In this document: positions 1 through 5,758 of the stretch, piece by piece
Layout: the number at the start of each line of letters is the position of its first letter
Numbering within the stretch: position 1 is the first letter of the stretch
From: Clostridia bacterium
GTDB taxonomy: Bacteria; Bacillota; Clostridia; Christensenellales; CAG-1252
Assembly (NCBI GenBank): GCA_017615495.1
Contig: JAGAAA010000051.1
Coordinates: forward strand, 1 to 7,011
Length of the DNA stretch: 7,011 bases
Direction: 5' to 3'
The notes under the pieces: model-generated
What the model was told of the DNA's origin: nothing
Databases searched by the model: none
The model's input: the letters and a program-made list of their open reading frames with translations, nothing else
Translations under genes and position numbers: made by a program

Positions 1-20
1 GCGGCTGGATCACCTCCTTT
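1..20 (+). rRNA. rrs: 16S ribosomal RNA, 3' terminal fragment
   Basis: The first bases, GCGGCTGGATCACCTCCTTT, are the universally conserved 3' tail of bacterial 16S rRNA, including the anti-Shine-Dalgarno CACCTCC that pairs with start-site leaders. Only the last bases lie in the window; the body of the gene is to the left. The exact mature 3' end is uncertain by a few bases (about 18-22). The GGAGG-type leaders ahead of the GNAT gene, fhs and pth fit this anti-SD. No 23S, 5S or tRNA gene follows before the terminator at 174-208. Confidence 0.95.
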
Positions 21-173
21 TAAGGAGCTACGACAGTGTAGCTTAAGTCTAGATCGATCTTCTCAGATCGACCGGCAGATATGCCTCTAAAATATCCCCT
101 TCGGAAGGGTTAAAAATCCAAATTTGGAAGTCACTTCCGTTTCTTGTTGATCTATTCGAAGTTACGTTTGAAT
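21..173 (+). other. 16S 3' trailer with several hairpins, no RNA gene
   Basis: This spacer between the 16S end and the terminator holds at least four potential hairpins: 25-44 (GAGCTAC/GTAGCTT), 54-71 (TCGATCT/AGATCGA with a TCTC loop), 97-109 (CCCTT/AAGGG) and 154-173 (ATTCGAA/TTTGAAT, one G-U pair). There is also a palindrome at 117-128 (TCCAAATTTGGA) that overlaps an alternative stem at 126-138 (GGAAG/CTTCC). Such structures are expected in the transcribed trailer of an rRNA gene, where 3' processing takes place. I see no tRNA cloverleaf and no start of a 23S gene. The pairing partner for a 16S processing stalk would lie upstream, outside the window. Confidence 0.6.
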
Positions 174-208
174 CCTCTTCCCTTTACGAGAAGAGGTTTT
201 TTATTTTT
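174..208 (+). terminator. Intrinsic terminator after the 16S gene
   Basis: A perfect 7-bp stem (CCTCTTC at 174-180 and GAAGAGG at 190-196) encloses a 9-nt loop. It is followed directly by TTTTTTATTTTT (197-208). This is a textbook Rho-independent terminator for transcription entering from the 16S gene. It separates the rRNA transcript from the promoter at 237-266. Confidence 0.9.
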
Positions 209-236
209 AGGGGGAAGGCTCCTCTTTCAGAAACGT

Positions 237-266
237 TTGACAAACTCTCTATAATGTATATATAAT
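237..266 (+). promoter_or_regulatory. Sigma-A/sigma-70-type promoter for the GNAT-fhs unit
   Basis: A consensus -35 box TTGACA (237-242) is followed by TATAAT at 261-266 with an 18-bp spacer. The downstream start codon is at 293, so transcription would begin around 272-274 and leave a leader of about 20 nt carrying only the ribosome binding site. A second TATAAT at 250-255 sits only 7 bp from the -35 and is badly spaced. The promoter lies just after the rRNA terminator, so the following genes appear to be transcribed independently of the 16S gene. No operator or riboswitch fits in the short leader. Confidence 0.85.
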
Positions 267-292
267 TTTAAACACAGTATAGGAGGGGAAAT

Positions 293-670
293 ATGTTGCA
301 CGTAAAGCCGGTCGTTGACGACAGCGCGGAAAAATTTCTTCTTCAGGAAGGCGTAAAAACCGCCTACGCGCCCGGCGTGGACGTCGTTCTCTACGACGAG
401 GAAAAGATCGTCGGCGCGGCGCACGTTGCGTTTGGCACAGACGCCGCCGTGTTGGAAGGCGTTTACGTGACGCCCCAAAAGCGCGGTTTCGGCTTGGGCG
501 ACTTTTTGACTCGCGCCGTCATGGACGCCTATACGAGAAGCCTACCTTACTTTAAGGTGGCATACAAAAGCGATTATTTCCTAAAGTTCGGCTTCAAAGA
601 AGAGGATGATGGGATGACGATACAAAGCGAGGAGATCAAGTTTCCCTCGTATTGCGGAGGACACAAATGA
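293..670 (+). CDS. Small GNAT-family N-acetyltransferase
   Basis: This 125-residue protein looks like a minimal GNAT-fold acyltransferase, a family that moves an acetyl group from acetyl-CoA to an amine. The acetyl-CoA pyrophosphate-binding motif A is visible as QKRGFGLG at residues 62-69, after the beta-strand AVLEGVYVTP (52-61). The late YFLKFGF segment (95-101) matches the usual Y-x-x-x-G-F of motif B. The acceptor cannot be told from the sequence. The start is secure: AGGAGGGG at 281-288 ends 4 nt before the ATG, just behind a strong promoter. The stop TGA overlaps the fhs start (ATGA at 667-670), so the two genes are probably translationally coupled. No signal peptide or membrane segment is seen, so the protein should be cytoplasmic. 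A link to folate metabolism is suggested by position only. Confidence 0.85.
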   Translation: MLHVKPVVDDSAEKFLLQEGVKTAYAPGVDVVLYDEEKIVGAAHVAFGTDAAVLEGVYVTPQKRGFGLGDFLTRAVMDAYTRSLPYFKVAYKSDYFLKFGFKEEDDGMTIQSEEIKFPSYCGGHK

Positions 671-2316
671 AAACCGACATCGAAATAGCAAGAGAAGTCA
701 CCCTTCGTCCGATCGGGGAGATCGCGGCAAAACTCGGGCTTTCGGACGACGAGATCGAGCTTTACGGCAAGTACAAGGCGAAGGTCACTCGTAAACCGGG
801 TGAAAAGAAGGGCAAATTGATCCTTGTCACGGCGATCAACCCCACCCCTCTCGGGGAAGGCAAGACCACCGTTTCCATCGGCCTTGCGGACGCTTTTACC
901 CTGATGGGCAAAAAGTGCTGCTTGGCGCTTAGAGAGCCCTCGCTCGGGCCGGTCTTCGGCATCAAGGGCGGCGCCACGGGTGGCGGCTACAGCCAAGTTC
1001 TTCCGATGGAGGATATCAACTTGCATTTCACCGGCGATTTGCACGCCATCACGGCGGCAAACAACCTTCTCGCCGCGCTTATCGACAATCATATCAAGTT
1101 CGGCAACGAACTCGGCATCAAAACCATTTCTTTCCGTCGCGCGATGGATATGAACGAGCGTTCGCTTCGCAAGATCATCCTTTGCGCAAAGGGCGGGGCG
1201 GACGGTGAACCGCACGAAGGCGGCTTCGACATCACGGCGGCTTCCGAAGTGATGACCACTCTCTGCTTGGCGGAAAACGTGATCGACCTCAAAAAGAGGC
1301 TTGCGTCCATCATCGTGGGTTACACCGAGGAAGGCAAGGCAGTCACAGCCGGCGACCTCGGCGCGGAAGAATCGATGGCGATCCTGTTGAAGGACGCTAT
1401 CAAGCCCAATTTGGTGCAAACCATCGGCGGCACGCCCGCCCTGATCCACGGCGGCCCCTTTGCAAACATCGCGCACGGCTGCAACAGCGTGATCGCAACC
1501 AAGACGGCGCTTTCCCTCTCCGACGTAACGGTCACGGAAGCGGGCTTCGGTGCGGACCTCGGCGCGGAAAAGTTTTTGGATATCAAGTGCAGGAAGGCGG
1601 GGCTCAAGCCTTCCGCCGTCGTTTTGGTGGTGACGGTACGCGCCTTAAAGTACAACGGCGGGGTGGATAAGTCCGCTCTTGCGGGGGAGGATCTCTCGGC
1701 GCTCAGAAAGGGCATCGTCAACCTCGGCGCGCACATCGACAACCTGACCAAGGTGTTCAACGTGCCCCTCGTCGTTTCCATCAATAAGTTTGCCACGGAT
1801 ACCGATAAGGAGATCGCTTTCGTGGAGAATTACTGCGCTGAAAGGCGCGTTAAGGCGGTCGTGAACGAATGTTTCTTAAAGGGCGGCGAAGGCGCTATGG
1901 ATCTTGCCAAAGAGGTTCTTGCCGCGGCGGAAAAGGAATACGAACTTCGCTTCTCTTACGAAATGACCGACAATTTAAAGACCAAGATCGAAAAGGTTGC
2001 TCGTCGCATCTACGGCGCGGCGGACGTTACCTTCTCCGAGGCAGCGGCGGCAAAACTCAAGCTTGCGGAAGAGCAAGGCTTCGGCGGTTTCCCCGTCTGC
2101 ATCGCAAAAACGCAATATTCCCTCTCGCCCGACCAAAAGGCGCTGGGACGCCCCGTCGGGTTCACCTTCCCGGTCACCGACGTGACGGTGAGAGGCGGCG
2201 CAGGCTTTGTGGTTGTGGAATGCGGCTCGGTCATGCTGATGCCGGGGCTTCCCAAAGAACCCAACGCTTACAAAATGACCATCAACGAGGACGGCGTCAT
2301 CGACGGTTTGTCCTAA
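667..2316 (+). CDS. fhs: Formate-tetrahydrofolate ligase
   Basis: Fhs (formyl-THF synthetase) joins formate to tetrahydrofolate with ATP to give 10-formyl-THF, feeding purine synthesis, formyl-Met-tRNA and, in acetogens, the Wood-Ljungdahl methyl branch. The protein is 549 residues, close to the usual 555-560. Family signatures are in order: nucleotide-binding loop TPLGEGKTT (60-68), GIKGGATGGGY (98-108, signature 1), FTGDLHAI (121-128), and VVTVRALKYNGG (321-332, signature 2; many members have VATIRALK). I chose the ATG at 667 because GGAGG (656-660) lies 6 nt upstream and it overlaps the GNAT stop as ATGA. A TTG at 652 would add five residues but would place the SD inside the gene. It is the second gene of a two-gene unit and is followed by a hairpin-repeat array rather than a clear terminator. 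Confidence 0.97.
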   Translation: MKTDIEIAREVTLRPIGEIAAKLGLSDDEIELYGKYKAKVTRKPGEKKGKLILVTAINPTPLGEGKTTVSIGLADAFTLMGKKCCLALREPSLGPVFGIKGGATGGGYSQVLPMEDINLHFTGDLHAITAANNLLAALIDNHIKFGNELGIKTISFRRAMDMNERSLRKIILCAKGGADGEPHEGGFDITAASEVMTTLCLAENVIDLKKRLASIIVGYTEEGKAVTAGDLGAEESMAILLKDAIKPNLVQTIGGTPALIHGGPFANIAHGCNSVIATKTALSLSDVTVTEAGFGADLGAEKFLDIKCRKAGLKPSAVVLVVTVRALKYNGGVDKSALAGEDLSALRKGIVNLGAHIDNLTKVFNVPLVVSINKFATDTDKEIAFVENYCAERRVKAVVNECFLKGGEGAMDLAKEVLAAAEKEYELRFSYEMTDNLKTKIEKVARRIYGAADVTFSEAAAAKLKLAEEQGFGGFPVCIAKTQYSLSPDQKALGRPVGFTFPVTDVTVRGGAGFVVVECGSVMLMPGLPKEPNAYKMTINEDGVIDGLS

Positions 2317-2317
2317 G

Positions 2318-2416
2318 GCGGCAAAGCCGCGTGAAGTGTCCCCGATGGGGGCGTGAAGTGTGCTTCGCACGTGAAGCAGTCGCTACGCGACCGTGAAGTG
2401 TCGAGCGGTGCTCGAC
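2318..2416 (+). repeat. Multi-hairpin array with GTGAAGTG spacers
   Basis: Directly after the fhs stop come five short stem-loops, each with a 3-nt loop: 2318-2330 (GCGGC/GCCGC), 2338-2352 (GTCCCC/GGGGGC, one G-U), 2360-2370 (GTGC/GCAC), 2379-2391 (GTCGC/GCGAC) and 2400-2416 (GTCGAGC/GCTCGAC). They are separated by GTGAAGTG at 2331, 2353 and 2393, with a variant GTGAAGCA at 2371, giving unit spacings of 22, 18 and 22 bases. The linkers are conserved while the stems differ in sequence and keep perfect pairing, so structure rather than sequence is maintained. No T-run follows, so it is not a standard terminator. From memory, arrays of this style occur between genes in gut Clostridia; I could not verify that. 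Confidence 0.8.
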
Positions 2417-2506
2417 GAAATGGATGGATTATAATGCGTAATGCGGAATTGAGTTTAATAGTAATTAAAGCAACACCTTGTTATTGAAAAAGACGGGGGG
2501 AAAAAT
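2417..2506 (+). other. AT-rich leader between the hairpin array and glnS
   Basis: This stretch contains a short direct repeat (TAATGCG at 2432-2438 and 2439-2445) that may be the tail of the hairpin element. A G-rich run (GGGGGG, 2495-2500) lies 6 nt before the glnS ATG and probably acts as a weak, G-U-tolerant Shine-Dalgarno. A TATAAT at 2430-2435 has no acceptable -35 box 16-18 bp upstream. I therefore see no confident glnS promoter, and glnS may be read through from fhs or use a degenerate promoter. Confidence 0.4.
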
Positions 2507-4114
2507 ATGGAAAGTACGAATTTTATTGAAGACATTATCGAAAGCGAACTTGCCGAAGGCAAGGTCAAAAAGATCGTTACGAGGTTCCCGCCCGAGCCCA
2601 ACGGCTATTTGCACGTCGGGCACGCAAAGAGCTTGGCCATCAACTTCGGCATCAAAAAGAAGTACAACGGCGAGTGCAACTTGCGTTTTGACGATACCAA
2701 CCCCACCAAAGAGGACGTTGAGTACGTCAATTCCATCAAGGAAGATATCAAATGGTTGGGCTTTACGTGGGACCGCGAGCTTTACGCAAGCGATTACTTT
2801 GATCAAATGTACGAATTTGCGGTCAAACTCATCAAGGACGGCAAGGCGTACGTTTGCGATATGAGCGCGGAAGAGATCACCAAAAACCGCGGCACCCTCA
2901 CCGAGCCGGGCATCGAAAGTCCCTCCAGAAACCGCACGGTGGAAGAGAACCTTCGTTTGTTTGAAGGGATGAAGAACGGCGAGTTCAAGGACGGCGAAAA
3001 GGTGCTTCGCGCCAAGATCGATATGGCAAGCCCCAACATCAACATGCGCGACCCCATCATTTACCGCGTGCTTCGCGCCACCCATCATCGCACGGGCGAC
3101 AAGTGGTGCATTTATCCGATGTACGACTTTGCGCACCCCATCAGCGACTGCATCGAGGGCATCACCCATTCGATTTGCACGTTGGAATTTGAGGACCATC
3201 GCCCCTTGTACGATTGGGTCAAATACAACTGCGGTTTTGGCGACAATCCTCGCCAGATCGAGTTTGCAAGGCTGGGCCTTACCCGCACCATCATGAGCAA
3301 GCGCTACTTGAAGCGCCTCGTGGACACCGGCGTCGTGGACGGTTGGGATGACCCCCGTATGCCCACCCTTTCCGGTATGAGAGAGCGCGGTTATCCTGCG
3401 GAAGCGCTTCTTGACTTCTGCGATAGGATCGGCGTTGCCAAGAGCAACTCGATGGTGGAAGCGGCGCTTTTGGAGCACTGCGTTAGGGAAAACCTCAACG
3501 CAAACGCCACCCGCGTGATGGTGGTGAAAGAGCCGTTGAAGATGAACGTCGTCAACTTGAAGGCGCCCATCGTCGTCAAGGTGGAAAACAACCCCACCAA
3601 AGAGGACGCCGGCGAGCACGAAGTTACGCTCACGCCCACCATTTATATCGAAAAGAGCGATTTCTCCATCGATCCGCCCCCCAAGTATCACCGCTTGAAG
3701 CCGGACGGCATGGTGCGCTTGAAAGGCGCGTATATCGTCAAATACCTTTCGCACGAAACGGATGAAAACGGCAACGTGACCGCCGTCAACTGCGAGTACG
3801 TCGAGGACAGCATGTCGGGCGGAGCCAACGCCGGCATCAAGGTCAAGGGCGTCTTGCATTGGGCGCCGTCGGACGCTGAGGACGTCGTCATCAACGATTA
3901 CGATTACCTCTTGGACGACGTCGAGGACGGCAGGGACTTCGGCGAAAGGCTGAACCCCGTTACCAAAACCGTGTATCACGGCAAGGCGGAGCCTTTCCTC
4001 AAGAATGCCGCGGCGTACGACAGGTTCCAGTTTATGCGCCTCGGTTACTACATGAAAAACAAGAAGGGTGAATACAACCTGATCGTTGGGTTGAAGGACA
4101 GTTACAAAGGATAG
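2507..4114 (+). CDS. glnS: Glutaminyl-tRNA synthetase
   Basis: GlnRS is a class I aminoacyl-tRNA synthetase that charges tRNA-Gln with glutamine using ATP, in the cytoplasm. The 535-residue length fits the family (about 554 in E. coli). The HIGH-type motif is PPEPNGYLHVGHAKS (28-42; HVGH at 36-39) and the KMSKS-type motif is IMSKR (262-266). NLRFDDTNP (residues 58-66) and the YDFAHPISD / EGITHS / CTLEFEDHRPLYDW run are typical of GlnRS rather than GluRS. The C-terminal half, from about 320, fits the anticodon-binding beta-barrel region. The ATG at 2507 is preceded by a G-run leader and starts at the usual place relative to HIGH. Many Bacillota lack GlnRS and make Gln-tRNA with GatCAB, so a GlnRS here means direct charging is available. 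The gene stands apart from both neighbours and its promoter is unclear. Confidence 0.96.
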   Translation: MESTNFIEDIIESELAEGKVKKIVTRFPPEPNGYLHVGHAKSLAINFGIKKKYNGECNLRFDDTNPTKEDVEYVNSIKEDIKWLGFTWDRELYASDYFDQMYEFAVKLIKDGKAYVCDMSAEEITKNRGTLTEPGIESPSRNRTVEENLRLFEGMKNGEFKDGEKVLRAKIDMASPNINMRDPIIYRVLRATHHRTGDKWCIYPMYDFAHPISDCIEGITHSICTLEFEDHRPLYDWVKYNCGFGDNPRQIEFARLGLTRTIMSKRYLKRLVDTGVVDGWDDPRMPTLSGMRERGYPAEALLDFCDRIGVAKSNSMVEAALLEHCVRENLNANATRVMVVKEPLKMNVVNLKAPIVVKVENNPTKEDAGEHEVTLTPTIYIEKSDFSIDPPPKYHRLKPDGMVRLKGAYIVKYLSHETDENGNVTAVNCEYVEDSMSGGANAGIKVKGVLHWAPSDAEDVVINDYDYLLDDVEDGRDFGERLNPVTKTVYHGKAEPFLKNAAAYDRFQFMRLGYYMKNKKGEYNLIVGLKDSYKG

Positions 4115-4121
4115 AATAGAA

Positions 4122-4151
4122 GAGGGGGCGGCGGCATAGTTTATAACTATG
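4122..4151 (+). promoter_or_regulatory. Unusual start region: distant SD and start codon in a hairpin
   Basis: The only Shine-Dalgarno-like run before the GlmU-like gene, GAGGGGG (4122-4128), ends 20 nt from the ATG, far outside the usual 5-10 nt. Between them is a perfect inverted repeat, CATAGTT (4135-4141), loop TAT, AACTATG (4145-4151), whose 3' arm contains the ATG. An in-frame TAG at 4137-4139 rules out an upstream start. The hairpin could hide the start codon or, if a ribosome or factor handles it, shorten the effective spacing. The sequence is directly visible; any regulatory role is inference. Confidence 0.5.
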
Positions 4152-5153
4152 AAAACGCTCTTTCTCTATATAGTAGACGACAAAAACGCCCCCATCCTCG
4201 CCGGCTTATCCGCCGTAGAGTGGTTAAAAAGAGGGGCTGGCGACCTCCCGTGCAAAGCGCTTTGCGCGGAGGAGCCGTTTGAAAAACCGCAAACGGACTA
4301 CTTCGCCGTACTGACGCCAAGCACGCCGCTCGTGACGGCGGAGCATCTAAGATCGCTCGTTTGCGAGATGGAAAAACGCGGGTACGCGGGGCTGGAGATC
4401 GGGCGAGGAATGCTGGTAAAAACGGCGGCGTATCACGAAGGATTCCACCCCAAAAGAAGGGCAAACTTTCCTTTTGCGGCACTGGCGGAAGAGGGGCAAA
4501 ACCTCGCGTTGGCAGAGAAGGCATTATATAGAAGAATTGCCGAATTATCCGCACAAAACGGGGCAATTATCCCCGACGTGGAAACGGTGCGGATCGACGC
4601 GCTCAGCACCCTGGAAGCGGGCGTTACGGTGGAGCCGTACGCCACGGTCAAAAACAGCAAGGTGGAATGCGGCGCTGTGATCGGAAGCTTCTCCGAAGTG
4701 GAAAACGCCCGCATCGGAAAAAACGCAAAAGTGCTTCGTTCCGTCGTCAAAGACAGCGAGATCGAAGCGGGCGCCACGGTGGGCCCCTTCGCTTACGTCA
4801 GGATGCAAAGCGTCGTGGGAGAGGGCTGCCGGATCGGTGATTTCGTGGAGATCAAGCGGAGCCGCCTCGGGAAAGGCGTTAAGGCGGCGCACCTCGCTTA
4901 CGTCGGTGACGCCGTCGTCGGAGAGGGTACCAACGTGGGGTGCGGCGTGGTGTTCGCAAACTACGACGGAAAGCAAAAACACGCTACCACGGTTGGCAAA
5001 AACGTGTTTATCGGCGCAAATACCAACCTCGTCGCTCCGGTGACGGTGGGGGACGGCGCTTACGTAGCCGCGGCGACTACCGTGACGAGGGACGTGACGG
5101 AAGGCGCGTTTGTGATCGGACGATCACGCGCGGAACAAAAACAAAAGAAATAG
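4149..5153 (+). CDS. GlmU-like acetyltransferase with degenerate N-terminal half
   Basis: Bifunctional GlmU acetylates glucosamine-1-P (C-terminal domain) and couples the product to UTP (N-terminal domain), giving UDP-GlcNAc for peptidoglycan. This 334-residue protein has a full left-handed beta-helix from about residue 156. Against E. coli GlmU as I remember it, the acetyltransferase aligns with a constant offset of 115: R218 (R333), K236 (K351), Y251 (Y366), H248 (catalytic H363), N262 (N377), N271 in NYDG (N386), K277 (K392) and R325 (R440). The first ~135 residues replace a domain of about 230. The G-x-G-T-R-M nucleotide loop is missing, and LTPSTPL (55-61) stands where GDVPL carries the metal-binding Asp105. 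The linker NLALAEKALYRRI (118-130) still resembles GlmU. I infer an acetyltransferase without uridylyltransferase activity. It lies 34 nt after glnS and 21 nt before pth. Confidence 0.8.
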   Translation: MKTLFLYIVDDKNAPILAGLSAVEWLKRGAGDLPCKALCAEEPFEKPQTDYFAVLTPSTPLVTAEHLRSLVCEMEKRGYAGLEIGRGMLVKTAAYHEGFHPKRRANFPFAALAEEGQNLALAEKALYRRIAELSAQNGAIIPDVETVRIDALSTLEAGVTVEPYATVKNSKVECGAVIGSFSEVENARIGKNAKVLRSVVKDSEIEAGATVGPFAYVRMQSVVGEGCRIGDFVEIKRSRLGKGVKAAHLAYVGDAVVGEGTNVGCGVVFANYDGKQKHATTVGKNVFIGANTNLVAPVTVGDGAYVAAATTVTRDVTEGAFVIGRSRAEQKQKK

Positions 5154-5170
5154 CCTTCGGGCGAAGGAGA
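5154..5170 (+). promoter_or_regulatory. Hairpin overlapping the pth ribosome binding site
   Basis: The pth Shine-Dalgarno AAGGAGA (5164-5170) is 4 nt from its ATG. Its first bases form the 3' arm of a small hairpin, CCTTC (5154-5158), loop GGGC, GAAGG (5163-5167). The 5' arm begins immediately after the stop codon of the upstream gene (TAG, 5151-5153). A ribosome terminating there would cover the hairpin and free the SD, which would couple pth translation to the GlmU-like gene. The pairing is seen; coupling is inferred. Confidence 0.5.
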
Positions 5171-5174
5171 AACT

Positions 5175-5741
5175 ATGTTGTTGGTCGTGGGACTCGGCAA
5201 TATCGGCGCGCAATACGACGGCACCTATCACAACGTCGGGTTTTCGGTAGCGGAAAAGCTTGCCGACCTTTTGGGGCTGTCTTTCCGTGAAAACGCATCC
5301 ATCCGCGCCTTTGAGGCGGAGGGCAACGTCGGCGGCAAAAAGATACGCATCCTGAAGCCCACCACCTTTATGAACCTTTCGGGCGAGAGCGTAAAATCCG
5401 CGATCGCAAAGTACAAACCCGAGCCCGGCGAAGTGCTTATCGTCTACGACGATATCGACCTGCCCATCGGGCATACGCGCCTTCGTGAGAAGGGGAGCGC
5501 GGGCACGCACAACGGCATGCGCAGCGTCACTTCTCTTTGCGGGGAGCTTCCGCGTCTTCGCGTGGGGATCGGCAGACCGCATCCCGAAGAGGATCTTGCT
5601 TCTTACGTTTTGAGAAAAGCGGGGAAGGACGCTTCGGAAGCGCTTCAAAAAGCGGCGGAAAAAGCCGCCAAGGCAATTGAAAAGTACCTTTCCGACGGGG
5701 ATTTCGCGGCGTTTCAACGCGCGGTCAACGAGGTGTCCTGA
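5175..5741 (+). CDS. pth: Peptidyl-tRNA hydrolase
   Basis: Pth hydrolyses the ester bond of peptidyl-tRNAs that drop off the ribosome, recycling tRNA; it is usually essential. The 188 residues match bacterial Pth (about 190). Active-site residues are present, each one position below E. coli numbering: N9 (GLGNIG), H19 (TYHNVGF), M66 and N67 (TTFMNLSG), D92 (YDDIDLP) and N113 (GTHNGMRS). Three normally very constant motif positions differ: GLGNIG for GLGNPG, TYHN for TRHN, and GSAGTHNG for GSAGGHNG. None removes a catalytic residue, so activity is likely kept. The ATG has a good SD (AAGGAGA). The C-terminus is a basic helix rich in Ala and Lys (about 150-183), as expected. It sits between the GlmU-like gene and mfd, a conserved Firmicute order, and is probably in one operon with both. 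Confidence 0.96.
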   Translation: MLLVVGLGNIGAQYDGTYHNVGFSVAEKLADLLGLSFRENASIRAFEAEGNVGGKKIRILKPTTFMNLSGESVKSAIAKYKPEPGEVLIVYDDIDLPIGHTRLREKGSAGTHNGMRSVTSLCGELPRLRVGIGRPHPEEDLASYVLRKAGKDASEALQKAAEKAAKAIEKYLSDGDFAAFQRAVNEVS

Positions 5742-5758
5742 CGCGCTTGGCGCAATTG

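Noticed and set aside
162..178. T-loop-like GTTTGAATCC suggesting a tRNA after the 16S gene
   Set aside because: The flanking bases do not form a 5-bp T-stem and no anticodon arm, D-arm or acceptor stem can be drawn; the segment instead belongs to a hairpin and the terminator.
250..255. TATAAT as the -10 box
   Set aside because: It is only 7 bp from the TTGACA at 237-242; the TATAAT at 261-266 has an acceptable 18-bp spacer.
652..666. Upstream TTG start for fhs adding five residues
   Set aside because: It has no SD of its own and would place the good GGAGG (656-660) inside the gene; the ATG at 667 is well spaced and forms a typical ATGA overlap.
574..1476. Minus-strand open frame of 300 codons opposite fhs
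   Set aside because: Shadow of fhs, with no plausible protein family and no supporting leader.
1869..2396. + strand open frame overlapping the fhs 3' end and the hairpin array
   Set aside because: Its composition is that of an out-of-frame reading (Arg/Gly/Ser rich), it overlaps a certain gene, and it has no SD.
2430..2435. TATAAT as a glnS promoter
   Set aside because: No -35-like hexamer lies 16-18 bp upstream, and the sequence seems to be part of the tail of the hairpin repeat.
2318..2450. CRISPR array
   Set aside because: The repeats are only 8-9 bases and the intervening segments are self-complementary hairpins of 10-14 bases, unlike CRISPR repeats and spacers.
2465..3979. Long minus-strand open frame (504 codons) opposite glnS
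   Set aside because: It is antisense to a gene with clear GlnRS motifs, has no recognisable domain, and is explained by the codon bias of the + strand gene.
5104..5131. GC-rich inverted repeat near the end of the GlmU-like gene (GTGATCG/CGATCAC plus GCGC/GCGC) as a terminator or attenuator
   Set aside because: It lies inside the coding sequence and is followed by an A-rich stretch rather than a T-run on the + strand; on the minus strand the T-run would come before the hairpin.
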